A DNA stretch of 64,000 nucleotides from Holdemania massiliensis. GTDB taxonomy: Bacteria > Bacillota_I > Bacilli_A > Erysipelotrichales > Erysipelotrichaceae. The DNA lies in the NCBI RefSeq assembly GCF_022440805.1, contig NZ_JAKNTK010000001.1:1798001-1862000 (forward strand), given 5' to 3'. Below are positions 25,811-34,280 of the stretch, in pieces. Below the pieces are notes generated by a model. That model was not told the DNA's origin. It saw nothing but the letters and a program-made list of their open reading frames with translations, and did no database searches. Numbering within the stretch: the stretch's first letter is position 1; every line of letters begins with the position of its first letter. The translations under genes were made by a program, and so were the position numbers.

Positions 25811-26287
25811 ATGAAAACTTATCAAGTTAATTCGATCGGCACAATCCGCTGCGGTGCTCAGGGCACCTTTCTCTGTTTAGACAAACCTTTCATTCCCGCT
25901 TTGCTTGGGTTGGAAGGCTTCAGTCATCTGCAGGTATTATGGTGGTTCAGTGATTTTGACAGTGATCCGTACAGAACTGTGCTCCAAACTCCGCAGCCGT
26001 ATAAGAACGGACCTGAACAAATGGGGATTTTCGCAACCCGTTCGCCGGTCCGGCCCAATCCGATTGGTTTGACAACCGTTGAAATTCTGCATGTGGATGC
26101 GGCGCAGGGACTGATTGAAATCGCCTATATTGATGCCCATGACTGCTCGCCGATTCTGGATCTCAAACCGTATACGCCTAGCTTTGACCGACTGAACACG
26201 CCGCGGGTACCGGCTTGGTGCGCTCATTGGCCGATGAGTCTGGAAGCGTCAGAAACGTTCGATTGGGAAGCTGAATTCAACTTTTAA
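25811..26287 (+). CDS. TrmO/TsaA-like tRNA m6t6A37 methyltransferase
   Basis: A 158-residue TsaA-fold protein. Family motifs are visible: IGTIRCG near the start, LEGFSHLQVLWW (about 36-47), GIFATRSPVRPNPIGLTTVEIL (about 75-96) and DAHDCSPILDLKPYTP (about 114-129). E. coli TrmO adds a methyl group to t6A at tRNA position 37; some family members act on other small substrates, so the exact reaction is inferred. It has a GGAAGGAAT-type ribosome site and a MerR-type promoter, unusual for a housekeeping tRNA enzyme. Confidence 0.83.
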   Translation: MKTYQVNSIGTIRCGAQGTFLCLDKPFIPALLGLEGFSHLQVLWWFSDFDSDPYRTVLQTPQPYKNGPEQMGIFATRSPVRPNPIGLTTVEILHVDAAQGLIEIAYIDAHDCSPILDLKPYTPSFDRLNTPRVPAWCAHWPMSLEASETFDWEAEFNF

Positions 26288-26413
26288 GCGGGTTATCGGC
26301 CGCTTTGATCTAACGCTGATCCGAAATCCGTAAGCCGTTTTTTTAATCAAGGAGAAAAGTGCTGATTCTTGATCACCGGGTTAAAACATACACTGTCAAA
26401 CAGGAGGCGCTGT

Positions 26414-27421
26414 ATGAAAAAGATTGCGGTATTTTTTCTGACGCTGAGCTTGTTCTGGACCTCGGTGGCTGCCGAGGGTTCCTATATTGTGATCAGCGGC
26501 AATGACGGCAATGTTCTGGAAGCTGAAAATGAACACGAAGTTCGCTCGATCGCCTCGATCTCGAAAATCATGACGGCGGTGGTCGCATTGGAAAATGGAG
26601 ATTACATCGATCAGTGGATCATCGGCGATGAAGTGACGAACGTGACCGGCAGTATGATCTGGATTGCAAAGGGGCAGCAGGTTTCGATGCGTTCTTTGCT
26701 TTACGGCATGATGCTCAAAAGCGGCAATGACGCAGCGGTGGCGATTGCGCATCGGGTCGGCGGGGGATCGGTCGAACGCTTCGTTAAAATGATGAATGAA
26801 AAAGCGGCGGAATTGGGCATGAAGGACACCGAATTTCACAATCCGAATGGAATGGATGTCGAAGAAGAAGGAAATTATTCGACAGCCTACGATATGGCAT
26901 TGTTAATGCAGTATGCGATGACGATTCCGCAGTTTCGTGAAATCGTCGCGACCCAGTATTATACGAGTGAATGGGGATCCCGCTGGAAAAATTCCAACAA
27001 ACTGCTGAACAATTTTGAGTTCTGTACCGGCGGCAAGACCGGTTTTACCAACAGAGCCGGAGAAACGTTGGTCACAGCGGCGCAGAACGGGCAGCTGGAG
27101 TATATCGTCGTGACCTTAGCGGTACCCGATCGCTGGACATTTCACGAACAGAAATACCGCAGGGCGATGGAAACGTGTGAACTGATCACGCTGCAGCCTG
27201 CGGGGAAAATCGAACAGGAAGGCTATTACGCCCAACTGGGTGAACCGTTTGAGGTTGTTGTGAAAAAGGAAGACGCGGGACAGGGACAATATACGATGAC
27301 CCTGGACAAAACCAAAAATGAACTGACGCTATGCTGGACGGATCCCTCACATACGGTGGTCAAGACCCTTGCGGCAGTCAAGCCGCCCCGCCGTTTCTGT
27401 TTCTGGAGGTGGTGCGTATGA
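26414..27421 (+). CDS. dacB: D-alanyl-D-alanine carboxypeptidase (DacB/S11 family)
   Basis: A 335-residue penicillin-binding carboxypeptidase that trims peptidoglycan side chains. The signal peptide is about 1-21. The S11 catalytic motifs are complete: S48-I-S-K51, S103-G-N105 and K208-T-G210. A C-terminal beta domain follows. The ATG at 26414 is chosen because AGGAGG lies about 8 bases upstream; the longer frame to 26369 has none. The stop overlaps the spmA start (ATGA). In Bacillus the same trio (spmA, spmB, dacB) acts in spore cortex maturation, so this block suggests a sporulation or former sporulation role. Confidence 0.9.
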   Translation: MKKIAVFFLTLSLFWTSVAAEGSYIVISGNDGNVLEAENEHEVRSIASISKIMTAVVALENGDYIDQWIIGDEVTNVTGSMIWIAKGQQVSMRSLLYGMMLKSGNDAAVAIAHRVGGGSVERFVKMMNEKAAELGMKDTEFHNPNGMDVEEEGNYSTAYDMALLMQYAMTIPQFREIVATQYYTSEWGSRWKNSNKLLNNFEFCTGGKTGFTNRAGETLVTAAQNGQLEYIVVTLAVPDRWTFHEQKYRRAMETCELITLQPAGKIEQEGYYAQLGEPFEVVVKKEDAGQGQYTMTLDKTKNELTLCWTDPSHTVVKTLAAVKPPRRFCFWRWCV

Positions 27422-27993
27422 ATCTGATCTGGATCTTACTGATCATGGCTTCCCTGGCCTATGGCTTAATGACCGGTTCGGTCAGTTCTGTCAATCAGGT
27501 GATTGTCAACGTCGGCAGGGAAACCCTGGAGCTGGCGCTGCCGTTAGTGGCAGCTACCTGTTTCTGGAGCGGAATCCTCAATATCGCGCGCGAAGTGGGG
27601 CTGTTGAACATGCTTCAGAAACTGCTTTCACCGCTGCTGCGGTTTTTGTTTCCGGATCTGCGCGAGGATCCGGAAGCTTTGGGGTATATTGCCGCCAATA
27701 TTACGATCAACGTGTTTGGGTTAGGCTCAGCAGCGACGCCGAGCGGCTTAAAAGCGATGGAATGCATGCAGCGTCACAATCCGGATAAGAAAACAGCCAG
27801 CCGGGCGATGGTGACCTTTTTAGTCCTGAACACAGCGGGAGTGACGATTTTATCAACAACGATCGTTTCGCTGCGGGCGCAGTTTGGGGCCCTGAATCCA
27901 ACTGACTTTATGCCGCTAGCCATTCTGGCGACCTGCTGTGCCTCAATCGGAGGACTGGCTCTGGATCGGTGGGTGAATTATCGTGGAAAGTAG
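27418..27993 (+). CDS. spmA: Spore maturation protein A (SpmA, nucleoside-recognition domain)
   Basis: A 191-residue membrane protein with about five helices and the nucleoside-recognition (gate) fold. Typical SpmA segments are visible: TLELALPLVAATCFWSGILNIA, LGYIAANITINVFGLGSAATPSGLKAME and MVTFLVLNTAGVTIL. The start ATG overlaps the dacB stop by 4 bases and follows GGAGGTGG. In Bacillus it is required with SpmB for spore core dehydration. The neighbours dacB and spmB support the call. Confidence 0.92.
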   Translation: MNLIWILLIMASLAYGLMTGSVSSVNQVIVNVGRETLELALPLVAATCFWSGILNIAREVGLLNMLQKLLSPLLRFLFPDLREDPEALGYIAANITINVFGLGSAATPSGLKAMECMQRHNPDKKTASRAMVTFLVLNTAGVTILSTTIVSLRAQFGALNPTDFMPLAILATCCASIGGLALDRWVNYRGK

Positions 27994-28495
27994 CCTGTAT
28001 ATTCTGCCTGTTTTAATCCTGCTGATCTTTGTGTTTGCCCTGCTTCGCCAATTTAACGCCTATGACGCGTTTGTCGGCGGAGCGAAGGAGGGCCTGTCTT
28101 TGTTTGTCACGCTGTTTCCGAGCCTATTAGCGATGATGTTTGCCGTTTCTTTGTTACGAGAAAGCGGATTGTTTACGGTCATGGCTCAGCAGTTAGGAAA
28201 GATCTTTCCGGCAATTCCTTCTGATATCTTTGCTTTGGCGTTCTTCCGTCCGATCTCCGGCAGCGCTTCGCTGGCGATTCTCGTCGATATCTTAAAAACG
28301 TTGGGACCGGATTCTTTGGCAGGAAAAATGGCGAGTGTGATTCAGGGATCGACGGATACGACGCTGTATGTTATCACGCTTTACTTTTCATCCGTAGGCG
28401 TCAAGAAAATTAAAAACGCTTTGCCGATTGGATTGTTTGCGGATGTCATCGGCATCGGCGTGGGGATCTGGCTGACGCTGCAATTCCTGGTTTAA
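27983..28495 (+). CDS. spmB: Spore maturation protein B (SpmB)
   Basis: A 170-residue membrane protein related to SpmA, with YDAFVGGAKEGLSLFVTLFPSLLAMM, FFRPISGSASLAIL and VIQGSTDTTLYVITLYFSSVGV, all hallmarks of SpmB. It starts at GTG 27983, overlapping spmA by 11 bases, with GGTGGG as a modest ribosome site. It works with SpmA in spore maturation in known spore formers. Confidence 0.92.
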   Translation: MESSLYILPVLILLIFVFALLRQFNAYDAFVGGAKEGLSLFVTLFPSLLAMMFAVSLLRESGLFTVMAQQLGKIFPAIPSDIFALAFFRPISGSASLAILVDILKTLGPDSLAGKMASVIQGSTDTTLYVITLYFSSVGVKKIKNALPIGLFADVIGIGVGIWLTLQFLV

Positions 28496-28527
28496 CGCCG
28501 ATTTCTCTGTTCTTTCCCAGGGTTGTC

Positions 28528-28536
28528 TGGTAAAAT
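28528..28536 (+). promoter_or_regulatory. Extended -10 element of rluB
   Basis: TGG-TAAAAT, 26 bases upstream of the rluB start, fits an extended -10. It gives rluB its own promoter even though the gene lies directly behind spmB. Confidence 0.5.
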
Positions 28537-28562
28537 AAGAAGGCAAAGGATGGAGATAAATT

Positions 28563-29297
28563 ATGGATCGACTGCAAAAAATTATTGCGGCCAGCGGTCT
28601 GACTTCCCGACGCAAAGCAGAGGAATTGATTCTGCAGGGGCGTGTGAAGGTCGACGGTCAGGTTGTAACGGAATTAGGTGTAAAACCACGCAAGGGAGCT
28701 TTGATCGAAGTTGACGGCAAAGCGATTGCGCGCGAAGATAAAGTGTATTATGTCATGAATAAGCCGAAAAAGGTGCTGTGTACGCTCAATGATGAGCATG
28801 CCCGGCGAACGGTTGTCGATTTGATGAGTGATGTGCCGCAGCGGGTGTTTCCGGTAGGCCGGCTGGACTATGATACGACCGGCGTGCTGATCATGACCAA
28901 CGACGGTGAATTCGCCAATGAAATCATTCATCCCCGTTATCATATCGCCAAGGTTTATGAGGTAACGATCAACGGGATTTTGAAAACAGAGGAGATCAAG
29001 CAGCTGGAACAGGGCGTTGTTCTGGACGATGGGATCAAGACACTGCCGGCGAAGCTGTGGGTCACGAATAAGGATTTTGCCCATGAACAGACATCGTTTG
29101 AATTAACGATTCAGGAGGGGCGCAACCGTCAGATCAAGCGGATGCTGGAGGTTTTCGGTTATGAGGTTCGCCGTCTGCACCGCCGCTCTTTGGGGCCGAT
29201 TACGGTGCGCGGTCTAAATGTCGGAGAATACCGGCTGATGAAACCGTTTGAGGTTAAGCAGCTGCGCCGATTAGCGAATGAGGGTCGGTTAAAATAA
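28563..29297 (+). CDS. rluB: 23S rRNA pseudouridine synthase RluB-like
   Basis: A 244-residue RsuA/RluB-family pseudouridine synthase. An S4 RNA-binding domain (RLQKIIAASGLTSRRKAEELI, about 3-60) precedes the catalytic domain with GRLDYDTTGVL (catalytic D102) and EGRNRQIKRML near the end. In Bacillus the homologue sits beside spmA/spmB/dacB, so the gene order is conserved and supports the call. RluB modifies U2605 of 23S rRNA in E. coli. The stop overlaps the start of the HAD gene by one base. Confidence 0.88.
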   Translation: MDRLQKIIAASGLTSRRKAEELILQGRVKVDGQVVTELGVKPRKGALIEVDGKAIAREDKVYYVMNKPKKVLCTLNDEHARRTVVDLMSDVPQRVFPVGRLDYDTTGVLIMTNDGEFANEIIHPRYHIAKVYEVTINGILKTEEIKQLEQGVVLDDGIKTLPAKLWVTNKDFAHEQTSFELTIQEGRNRQIKRMLEVFGYEVRRLHRRSLGPITVRGLNVGEYRLMKPFEVKQLRRLANEGRLK

Positions 29298-29977
29298 TGC
29301 GGTACAGCACGTTATTGTGGGATTTAGACGGCACGCTGTATGATTTTGAAAAAAATGAGGATCGTTCCCTGCGCCGGATTCTGGATGATTTCGGTGTCGG
29401 GGCAACCGCGGAGCATCTTGCCTGTTACCGGCGGATCAATCATCAGCTGTGGTCGGATTATGAACAAGGGTTGATTGGCAAGCCGGTCATTGAGGACACG
29501 CGGTTTCAGCGGACCTTTGATGAATTGGGTGTCAACGCCGATGGATTAGCCGCTTCCCGGGCGTATCGAAAGCTTTTGATGCAGGGCTATGATCTGATTG
29601 AGGGCGCCTTTGAAATCATGGAAGCACTGCAGGGAAAAGTAGAAATGGACGTGATTACCAACGGTGACGGACCTACGCAGCGGCAGCGTTTAGCCGGGGC
29701 AGATATGGCAAAGTATTTTACGCATCTGTTCATTTCGGATGAGCTGGGCGTGCAGAAGCCGCAGGCTGAATTCTTTGAGCCGGTGCTGCGGACGATTGCG
29801 GAAAAAGATCCGCGCCGGATTTTAGTGATCGGGGACTCTCTGAGCTCGGATATTGCCGGCGGTCAGGCAGCAGGGCTGGATACATGCTGGATTAATCGGA
29901 AACATCAGTCAATGACGCTAAAGGAAAAGCCAACGTGGCAGATTAATGACCTCTGTCAGCTGCTGGAAATTTTATAA
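29297..29977 (+). CDS. HAD family hydrolase, YjjG-like nucleotidase
   Basis: A 226-residue HAD phosphatase. Motif I is LWDLDGTLYDF (D9 nucleophile, D11 acid/base), motif II is VITNGDGPTQRQRL, and motifs III/IV lie in LGVQKPQAEFF and VIGDSLSSDIAGGQAAGLDT. The YjjG-type sequence around motif II suggests a pyrimidine nucleotidase that clears non-canonical nucleotides; specificity is inferred. It is coupled to rluB by a one-base overlap. Confidence 0.85.
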   Translation: MRYSTLLWDLDGTLYDFEKNEDRSLRRILDDFGVGATAEHLACYRRINHQLWSDYEQGLIGKPVIEDTRFQRTFDELGVNADGLAASRAYRKLLMQGYDLIEGAFEIMEALQGKVEMDVITNGDGPTQRQRLAGADMAKYFTHLFISDELGVQKPQAEFFEPVLRTIAEKDPRRILVIGDSLSSDIAGGQAAGLDTCWINRKHQSMTLKEKPTWQINDLCQLLEIL

Positions 29978-29993
29978 GCCTGAAGTAAGCATG

Positions 29994-30038
29994 AATGAAC
30001 CTTGGGAACGATCCTGTTCAAGAAAAGGTTCATTTTTT
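29994..30038 (+). terminator. Intrinsic terminator after the HAD gene
   Basis: A perfect 10-bp stem AATGAACCTT (29994-30003) with AAGGTTCATT (30025-30034), followed by T-rich sequence. Confidence 0.88.
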
Positions 30039-30190
30039 GTGTTTGTCAGGCTTTTTCAGTTCGAGCTTGACCTGCATTGGAAATTTAGGTAAAGTTTTTT
30101 ATGGAATATATACGCTTAGGCTAAATTTGAGATCTGGCAATTTATTTTCCATCTGATGGTAAAAAAACGAACAGGAAAGAGGGCAGAAGA

Positions 30191-31075
30191 ATGGAAATCC
30201 AGCAGTTAAAATATTTTGTCTGTGCCGTTCATTACGGCAGTATCATTAAGGCTTCCCAGGAACTCTACATCACCCGGCAGACGATCAGCTCAGCTTTGAC
30301 TCAGCTGGAGAGCGAGCTTGGATTCAGTCTTCTGCAAAGAGGGAAGAACGGCGTCGAGCTGACAAGTGAAGGCCAGCTCTTTTACGGCCGGATCGCTCAT
30401 CAGTTTGAAGAATTCGAGAAAATCGAAAAGGAACTGCGGGAATTTTCCAGTCAGTATCGACTCCCGATTAAAATTGGGATTGTCAGCTGGGCAGATCAGC
30501 GGGAAGTCACTCTTTTGGAAAGATGGATTCAGGCTCATCCCGAAATACAGGGGGAGATTTTATTTCTCAGCGGCCGTCAAAGCAATGAAATGCTGGAGCA
30601 GGGACAGCTGCATTTTTGTCTGACGACAATGCCCAGCGAAGCCAATCTCAACTTTACCAGCGAGCAGGTTGCGGAATATCCGCTGATGTTGGCGGTGCAT
30701 CGGGATAATCCGCTGGCTGGAAAAATGCAGATCACAGCCCAGGATTTTCACAGTCAGACAATTCTGACAACCACCCTGGGTTATGGTAAATTAGAATATA
30801 CGGGTCAGAAATGGATGCCGTTTGAAATAGAACAACATCAGATTTGTACAGAGGATCCGATTTATCTGTATTCTCTGTTGGCCGCAAACCGAGGTGTCAT
30901 GGCTTGTCATGATCAAAATACGCTGCTTAATCAAATGCGGGATATCCGTCTGATTCCGTTCACCCAGGGATTTACCTTTCCTTATTTTCTGCGCACTTCC
31001 TCATCCACGATGCGTAAAAGACAATATGACGAGGTGGCGCGGGAACTGACGAGCTATTTGAAACAAAATTTATAA
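30191..31075 (+). CDS. LysR family transcriptional regulator
   Basis: A 294-residue LysR-type regulator. The N-terminal winged helix is clear (MEIQQLKYFVCAVHYGSIIKAS, then RQTISSALTQLESELGFSLLQR, about 1-60). A periplasmic-binding-protein-like effector domain covers about 88-290. The flavoprotein gene 93 bases downstream on the same strand is the likely target. The inducer is unknown. Confidence 0.9.
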   Translation: MEIQQLKYFVCAVHYGSIIKASQELYITRQTISSALTQLESELGFSLLQRGKNGVELTSEGQLFYGRIAHQFEEFEKIEKELREFSSQYRLPIKIGIVSWADQREVTLLERWIQAHPEIQGEILFLSGRQSNEMLEQGQLHFCLTTMPSEANLNFTSEQVAEYPLMLAVHRDNPLAGKMQITAQDFHSQTILTTTLGYGKLEYTGQKWMPFEIEQHQICTEDPIYLYSLLAANRGVMACHDQNTLLNQMRDIRLIPFTQGFTFPYFLRTSSSTMRKRQYDEVARELTSYLKQNL

Positions 31076-31136
31076 GTTGATCAATTCCCATGACGGAAGC
31101 TGCTTGTTTTTGCTTCTGTTTTGCTTTCGCTGAACT

Positions 31137-31145
31137 TGATAAAAT
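31137..31145 (+). promoter_or_regulatory. Extended -10 element of the flavoprotein gene
   Basis: TGA-TAAAAT, 22 bases upstream of the start codon, gives a separate promoter for the flavoprotein gene. No consensus -35 is visible, consistent with an activated promoter under the adjacent LysR protein. Confidence 0.45.
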
Positions 31146-31167
31146 GAGAACAAAAGGAGCGAAAGAA

Positions 31168-32847
31168 ATGAAAGAATATTCACGCAGAGATTTTCTTAAA
31201 GGCACCGCTGTCGGAGTGATCGGATTATCCGGTCTGTCCCTGATCACCGGCTGCAATTCTACTACTGCACCTGCTGAAAAAGGCAGCGAGCTGACCTGGG
31301 ATCAAGAAACCGAGATCATCGTCGTCGGAACGGGAACTGTCATTACCGCTGCGATTGCAGCCTGTGAGATGGGAATTTCATCCATCACGGTTTTAGAAAA
31401 GGATGAGAACATTTTCGGCGGCACGTCGACGACTTCCGGAGGCGGCTATGCACTGCCCGGTTTTCTGAATGATTTTAAAGAAGAGAATAACGGGGACAGT
31501 CGGGAAAAGTGCTTGGCCTATATGCAGGCTGTAGGCGAGGACCGCATGAGCTTAAGTGTAATGGAGTCGTTTGTCGATCATGCTCAGGAATACTGTGACT
31601 GGACAAGACAGGCGTTAGGCTGGTCCAGGTTCATCCACTCCGGAGCCCATAATGATTATTATGACCGGTATCCGGAAAGCCTTGTGGTTGGCCGCGGCTC
31701 TGCTTTTCCGTTAGATCAGGACAATCAAATGCTGATGGCAGGCGCTCAGTGGAAACAATATCGGGAATACATTGATACCCACGATCAGATTCAGCTGATG
31801 ATGGGGACGGCAGCCGAGGAGCTGATCGTCGATGAAAACCGTCGGGTGATCGGAGTGATCGCTCGACAGGGTGAGAAAACCTTGCGGATCAAAGCGGCCA
31901 AAGGTGTAATTCTTGGAACAGGAGGTTTTGATTACAATGAAGCCATGCGCCGAAATCATCTTTCCTTTCCGCTGTATCGTTCCTGTTCCAGCCACAATAA
32001 CACCGGAGATGGACAGAAGATGGGAGCCCGTTTGGGAGCTCAGCTGGCTTTGATGGATCGGGTTATGGGTGTTCCGTTTATCTACGACAACCCAGTTTGG
32101 AATCCAGGGGACGACCGCAACTATGGAATTATGGCAACATCTGCATTGGCGGATTGGGCTTGTTATCTGAAATTTCCACATGCGATCTGCGTGAATGCCA
32201 AAGGGGAACGATTCGCCGATGAAAGCCGCGAATACGATGTTTTTAGCCGGGCATTCAGCGCTTATGATACCGGGACATTAAACTATGAGAACATTCCGGG
32301 TTATTTTATCTGTGACGCGGACTATACTTCTCAATTTAAACTGCCGGACGGTGCGACGGCGGAGGCTCTGCCGGATTACATCCAGTGTTATGACAGCCTG
32401 GAAGCACTGGCAGCAGGAATGGGAATTGATCCGACCGGCTTGCTGAAACAGGTGGAAGCATTTAACAGTTATGTGGATGCCGGAGCGGATCCGCAATGGC
32501 ATCGCGGAGAAAGTGAGAATGCTTTGCGTACATTGCAGTCCAATTCGTATATGGCCCTGCCGGGAGTGGATTTCTCTCAGTTTACCACGCTGACGGCAAC
32601 CCTGGGCAAGATCGAAAAGGCGCCGTTTTATTGCTGCCGGTATGTACCAGGAACCTGTGGAACCCGCGGCGGTCTGCTTACGGATGGACAGGCTCAGGTT
32701 TTGGATCAGGATAATAAGCCAATCGCTGGCTTATACGCTGTCGGAACCTGTTCTGCCGGTGTAGCTGGCTATTGGGCTGGCGGAGCCTGTATCTCACAGG
32801 GCTGCGTTATGGCCTATGTTGCTGCAAAACAGCTGGCCGCTCAATAA
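31168..32847 (+). CDS. Exported FAD-dependent reductase (fumarate reductase-type flavoprotein)
   Basis: A 559-residue flavoprotein. The N-terminus has a twin-arginine motif (RRDFLKG, R6-R7) and a lipobox ending in C29 (LITGC), so it is probably a Tat-exported lipoprotein on the outer face of the membrane. The FAD-binding motif near 49-62 reads VVGTGTVITAA, where the third glycine of GxGxxG appears to be replaced by I. FAD_binding_2 features follow (GGTSTTSGGG, GVILGTGGFDYN) and the C-terminal CGTRGG and GACISQGCVMAY. Related enzymes reduce fumarate, urocanate or other enoates. The start follows AAAGGAGC. No heme domain is present. Confidence 0.85.
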   Translation: MKEYSRRDFLKGTAVGVIGLSGLSLITGCNSTTAPAEKGSELTWDQETEIIVVGTGTVITAAIAACEMGISSITVLEKDENIFGGTSTTSGGGYALPGFLNDFKEENNGDSREKCLAYMQAVGEDRMSLSVMESFVDHAQEYCDWTRQALGWSRFIHSGAHNDYYDRYPESLVVGRGSAFPLDQDNQMLMAGAQWKQYREYIDTHDQIQLMMGTAAEELIVDENRRVIGVIARQGEKTLRIKAAKGVILGTGGFDYNEAMRRNHLSFPLYRSCSSHNNTGDGQKMGARLGAQLALMDRVMGVPFIYDNPVWNPGDDRNYGIMATSALADWACYLKFPHAICVNAKGERFADESREYDVFSRAFSAYDTGTLNYENIPGYFICDADYTSQFKLPDGATAEALPDYIQCYDSLEALAAGMGIDPTGLLKQVEAFNSYVDAGADPQWHRGESENALRTLQSNSYMALPGVDFSQFTTLTATLGKIEKAPFYCCRYVPGTCGTRGGLLTDGQAQVLDQDNKPIAGLYAVGTCSAGVAGYWAGGACISQGCVMAYVAAKQLAAQ

Positions 32848-32867
32848 TTTTCAAAGCATGAATAAGC

Positions 32868-32914
32868 AAAAAGAAGACTTAACAGAACTTCAGTTCTGAG
32901 AAAGTCTTCTTTTT
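32868..32914. terminator. Strong bidirectional terminator
   Basis: A perfect 13-bp arm (AAAAAGAAGACTT, 32868-32880; AAGTCTTCTTTTT, 32902-32914) contains a further 7-bp stem (CAGAACT/AGTTCTG). It serves the flavoprotein gene and probably the convergent reverse-strand gene. Confidence 0.92.
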
Positions 32915-32975
32915 ATGTTAGTGATCAGGAAGTGATCCGGGGTTTTTGGAATTTGTACAGGAAGGATCAGCACTG

Positions 32976-33878
32976 TCAGCGAAAGGTTTTAACAAATTTA
33001 AGATATTTTATGATCCAGTCGGATTTCCACCAGTTTTTACTGACACTCCATGCCTCTGGATAATCAGACCAGGACCACGTAATTGCCCATGATCCATCAG
33101 ATTCCTGTGTCCTTTCGATAAACTTACATTCAAGCTCACAGATTTCCTGATTTTCGATGTAGAAATCACTTGACTTCGAGCTGATAAAAAATGAGGGTTT
33201 ACAGGCATAGTCAACGAGCCATGTATCAACATCATAAGTCAGAACCTGCTGGATCTGCCGCTGCAGCAGGTCTTTAAACTCTGTCAAATCAATCTGAGTA
33301 TTCACTGTACTTTCTTTTAAGTAATCATACAGCTTGACAAAACAGGCGACATTTCCAACGGACTCCAACGGAAAGTGGGATTTAAAATAACGATAGGCTT
33401 CCTTTGCCAGGTTCAATGCCAGGGCAAAGAGTTCACTTTCCGAGTCCGCAAATTTGAAAATGAAAGTAATCAGACTGGCAGTTGGATTATAAGAAATTTC
33501 ATGATTGGAAGTATGCTGCCACCAGGGAGCATGCGGCGCGTCATTGTTGGTCGCGATGGTATTGGCCCAGGTATGCCCATCAAAGTCTTTGCCTGAAGCT
33601 AAATAGTGAAGAATTCCCTGAACCAGAGGATGTTCTTTATCTTCCAGTCCTGTTTCTCGGATTATTTCCGTTGCCGCCCATGTCTGGATTGGGGAAGAAT
33701 TGGGATTCCAGCAATCTGGTTCTAAACCGTGACCAAACCCGCCGTCGTCATTTTGATAGACGGCCAAGGCGGTGAATACCGCTTCGCGGCTGCCGTTTTC
33801 AAAACAAAATTGCCAGCGGGCAAGATCCAATGGCCGGGCATTCTGATAAATAAATTTTCTGGCTAAAAGTTCATTCAT
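32976..33878 (-). CDS. Hypothetical protein with terpene-cyclase/prenyltransferase-like toroid repeats
   Basis: A 300-residue protein. The repeated NDDGGFGHGLEPD and ESDGSWAITW-type segments, together with YLASGKDFDGHTWA, look like the QW/DGGF repeats of alpha/alpha-toroid proteins. The two-domain catalytic DxDD or SxxK motifs of true cyclases were not found, so no reaction is assigned. It is cytosolic, with no signal peptide. The start at 33878 follows AAAGGAA on the reverse strand. A run of seven G (33914-33920) lies in its upstream region. Confidence 0.6.
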   Translation of the reverse strand: MNELLARKFIYQNARPLDLARWQFCFENGSREAVFTALAVYQNDDGGFGHGLEPDCWNPNSSPIQTWAATEIIRETGLEDKEHPLVQGILHYLASGKDFDGHTWANTIATNNDAPHAPWWQHTSNHEISYNPTASLITFIFKFADSESELFALALNLAKEAYRYFKSHFPLESVGNVACFVKLYDYLKESTVNTQIDLTEFKDLLQRQIQQVLTYDVDTWLVDYACKPSFFISSKSSDFYIENQEICELECKFIERTQESDGSWAITWSWSDYPEAWSVSKNWWKSDWIIKYLKFVKTFR

Positions 33879-33980
33879 AGAAGATTCCTTTCTTCGTATA
33901 AGGATGAGTCGATGGGGGGGACAGTGATTGCAAATCCGCATTAACAGAAATGCCAAAGGCATTGAGAAGCTGTTTTTGTT

Positions 33981-34280
33981 TTAGGGATTGTCTTTCTTGG
34001 GTGGCAGGCGAAAGGTGAGAAACAGTTTGCCTAAGATCTGATCCCAGCCCTGATCCTCCGGCTCAACGATTCGCAGTTCTGTTTCTGCATGCAGATGATC
34101 AATGATCAGCACGGTGTTCTCGGTCTGATCCGTTACTTTTAAAAGGAGCATGATAACCTGGGGACTGATTTCCACCTGACTTAACAGCTGAGCGCGGATA
34201 CAGCCCCATCGCAGTTCATATTTTAATTTTTTGACGACCTCCAGATATGGCAGTGTCAGACAGTAGCGTGTAGTTTTCAT
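33981..34280 (-). CDS. Hypothetical 99-residue protein coupled to rqcH
   Basis: No family was recognised. The small soluble protein (MKTTRYCLTLPYLEVVKKL...) overlaps the rqcH stop by 4 bases, so it is translationally coupled. Its sequence is a mix of beta and helix with a proline/lysine-rich end. A role linked to ribosome-associated quality control is only a guess from position. Confidence 0.6.
   Translation of the reverse strand: MKTTRYCLTLPYLEVVKKLKYELRWGCIRAQLLSQVEISPQVIMLLLKVTDQTENTVLIIDHLHAETELRIVEPEDQGWDQILGKLFLTFRLPPKKDNP

Noticed and set aside
33914..33920. Seven-G run upstream of the toroid-like gene
   Set aside because: Could affect promoter spacing, but no -35/-10 pair straddling it is evident; a single short run is weak evidence.
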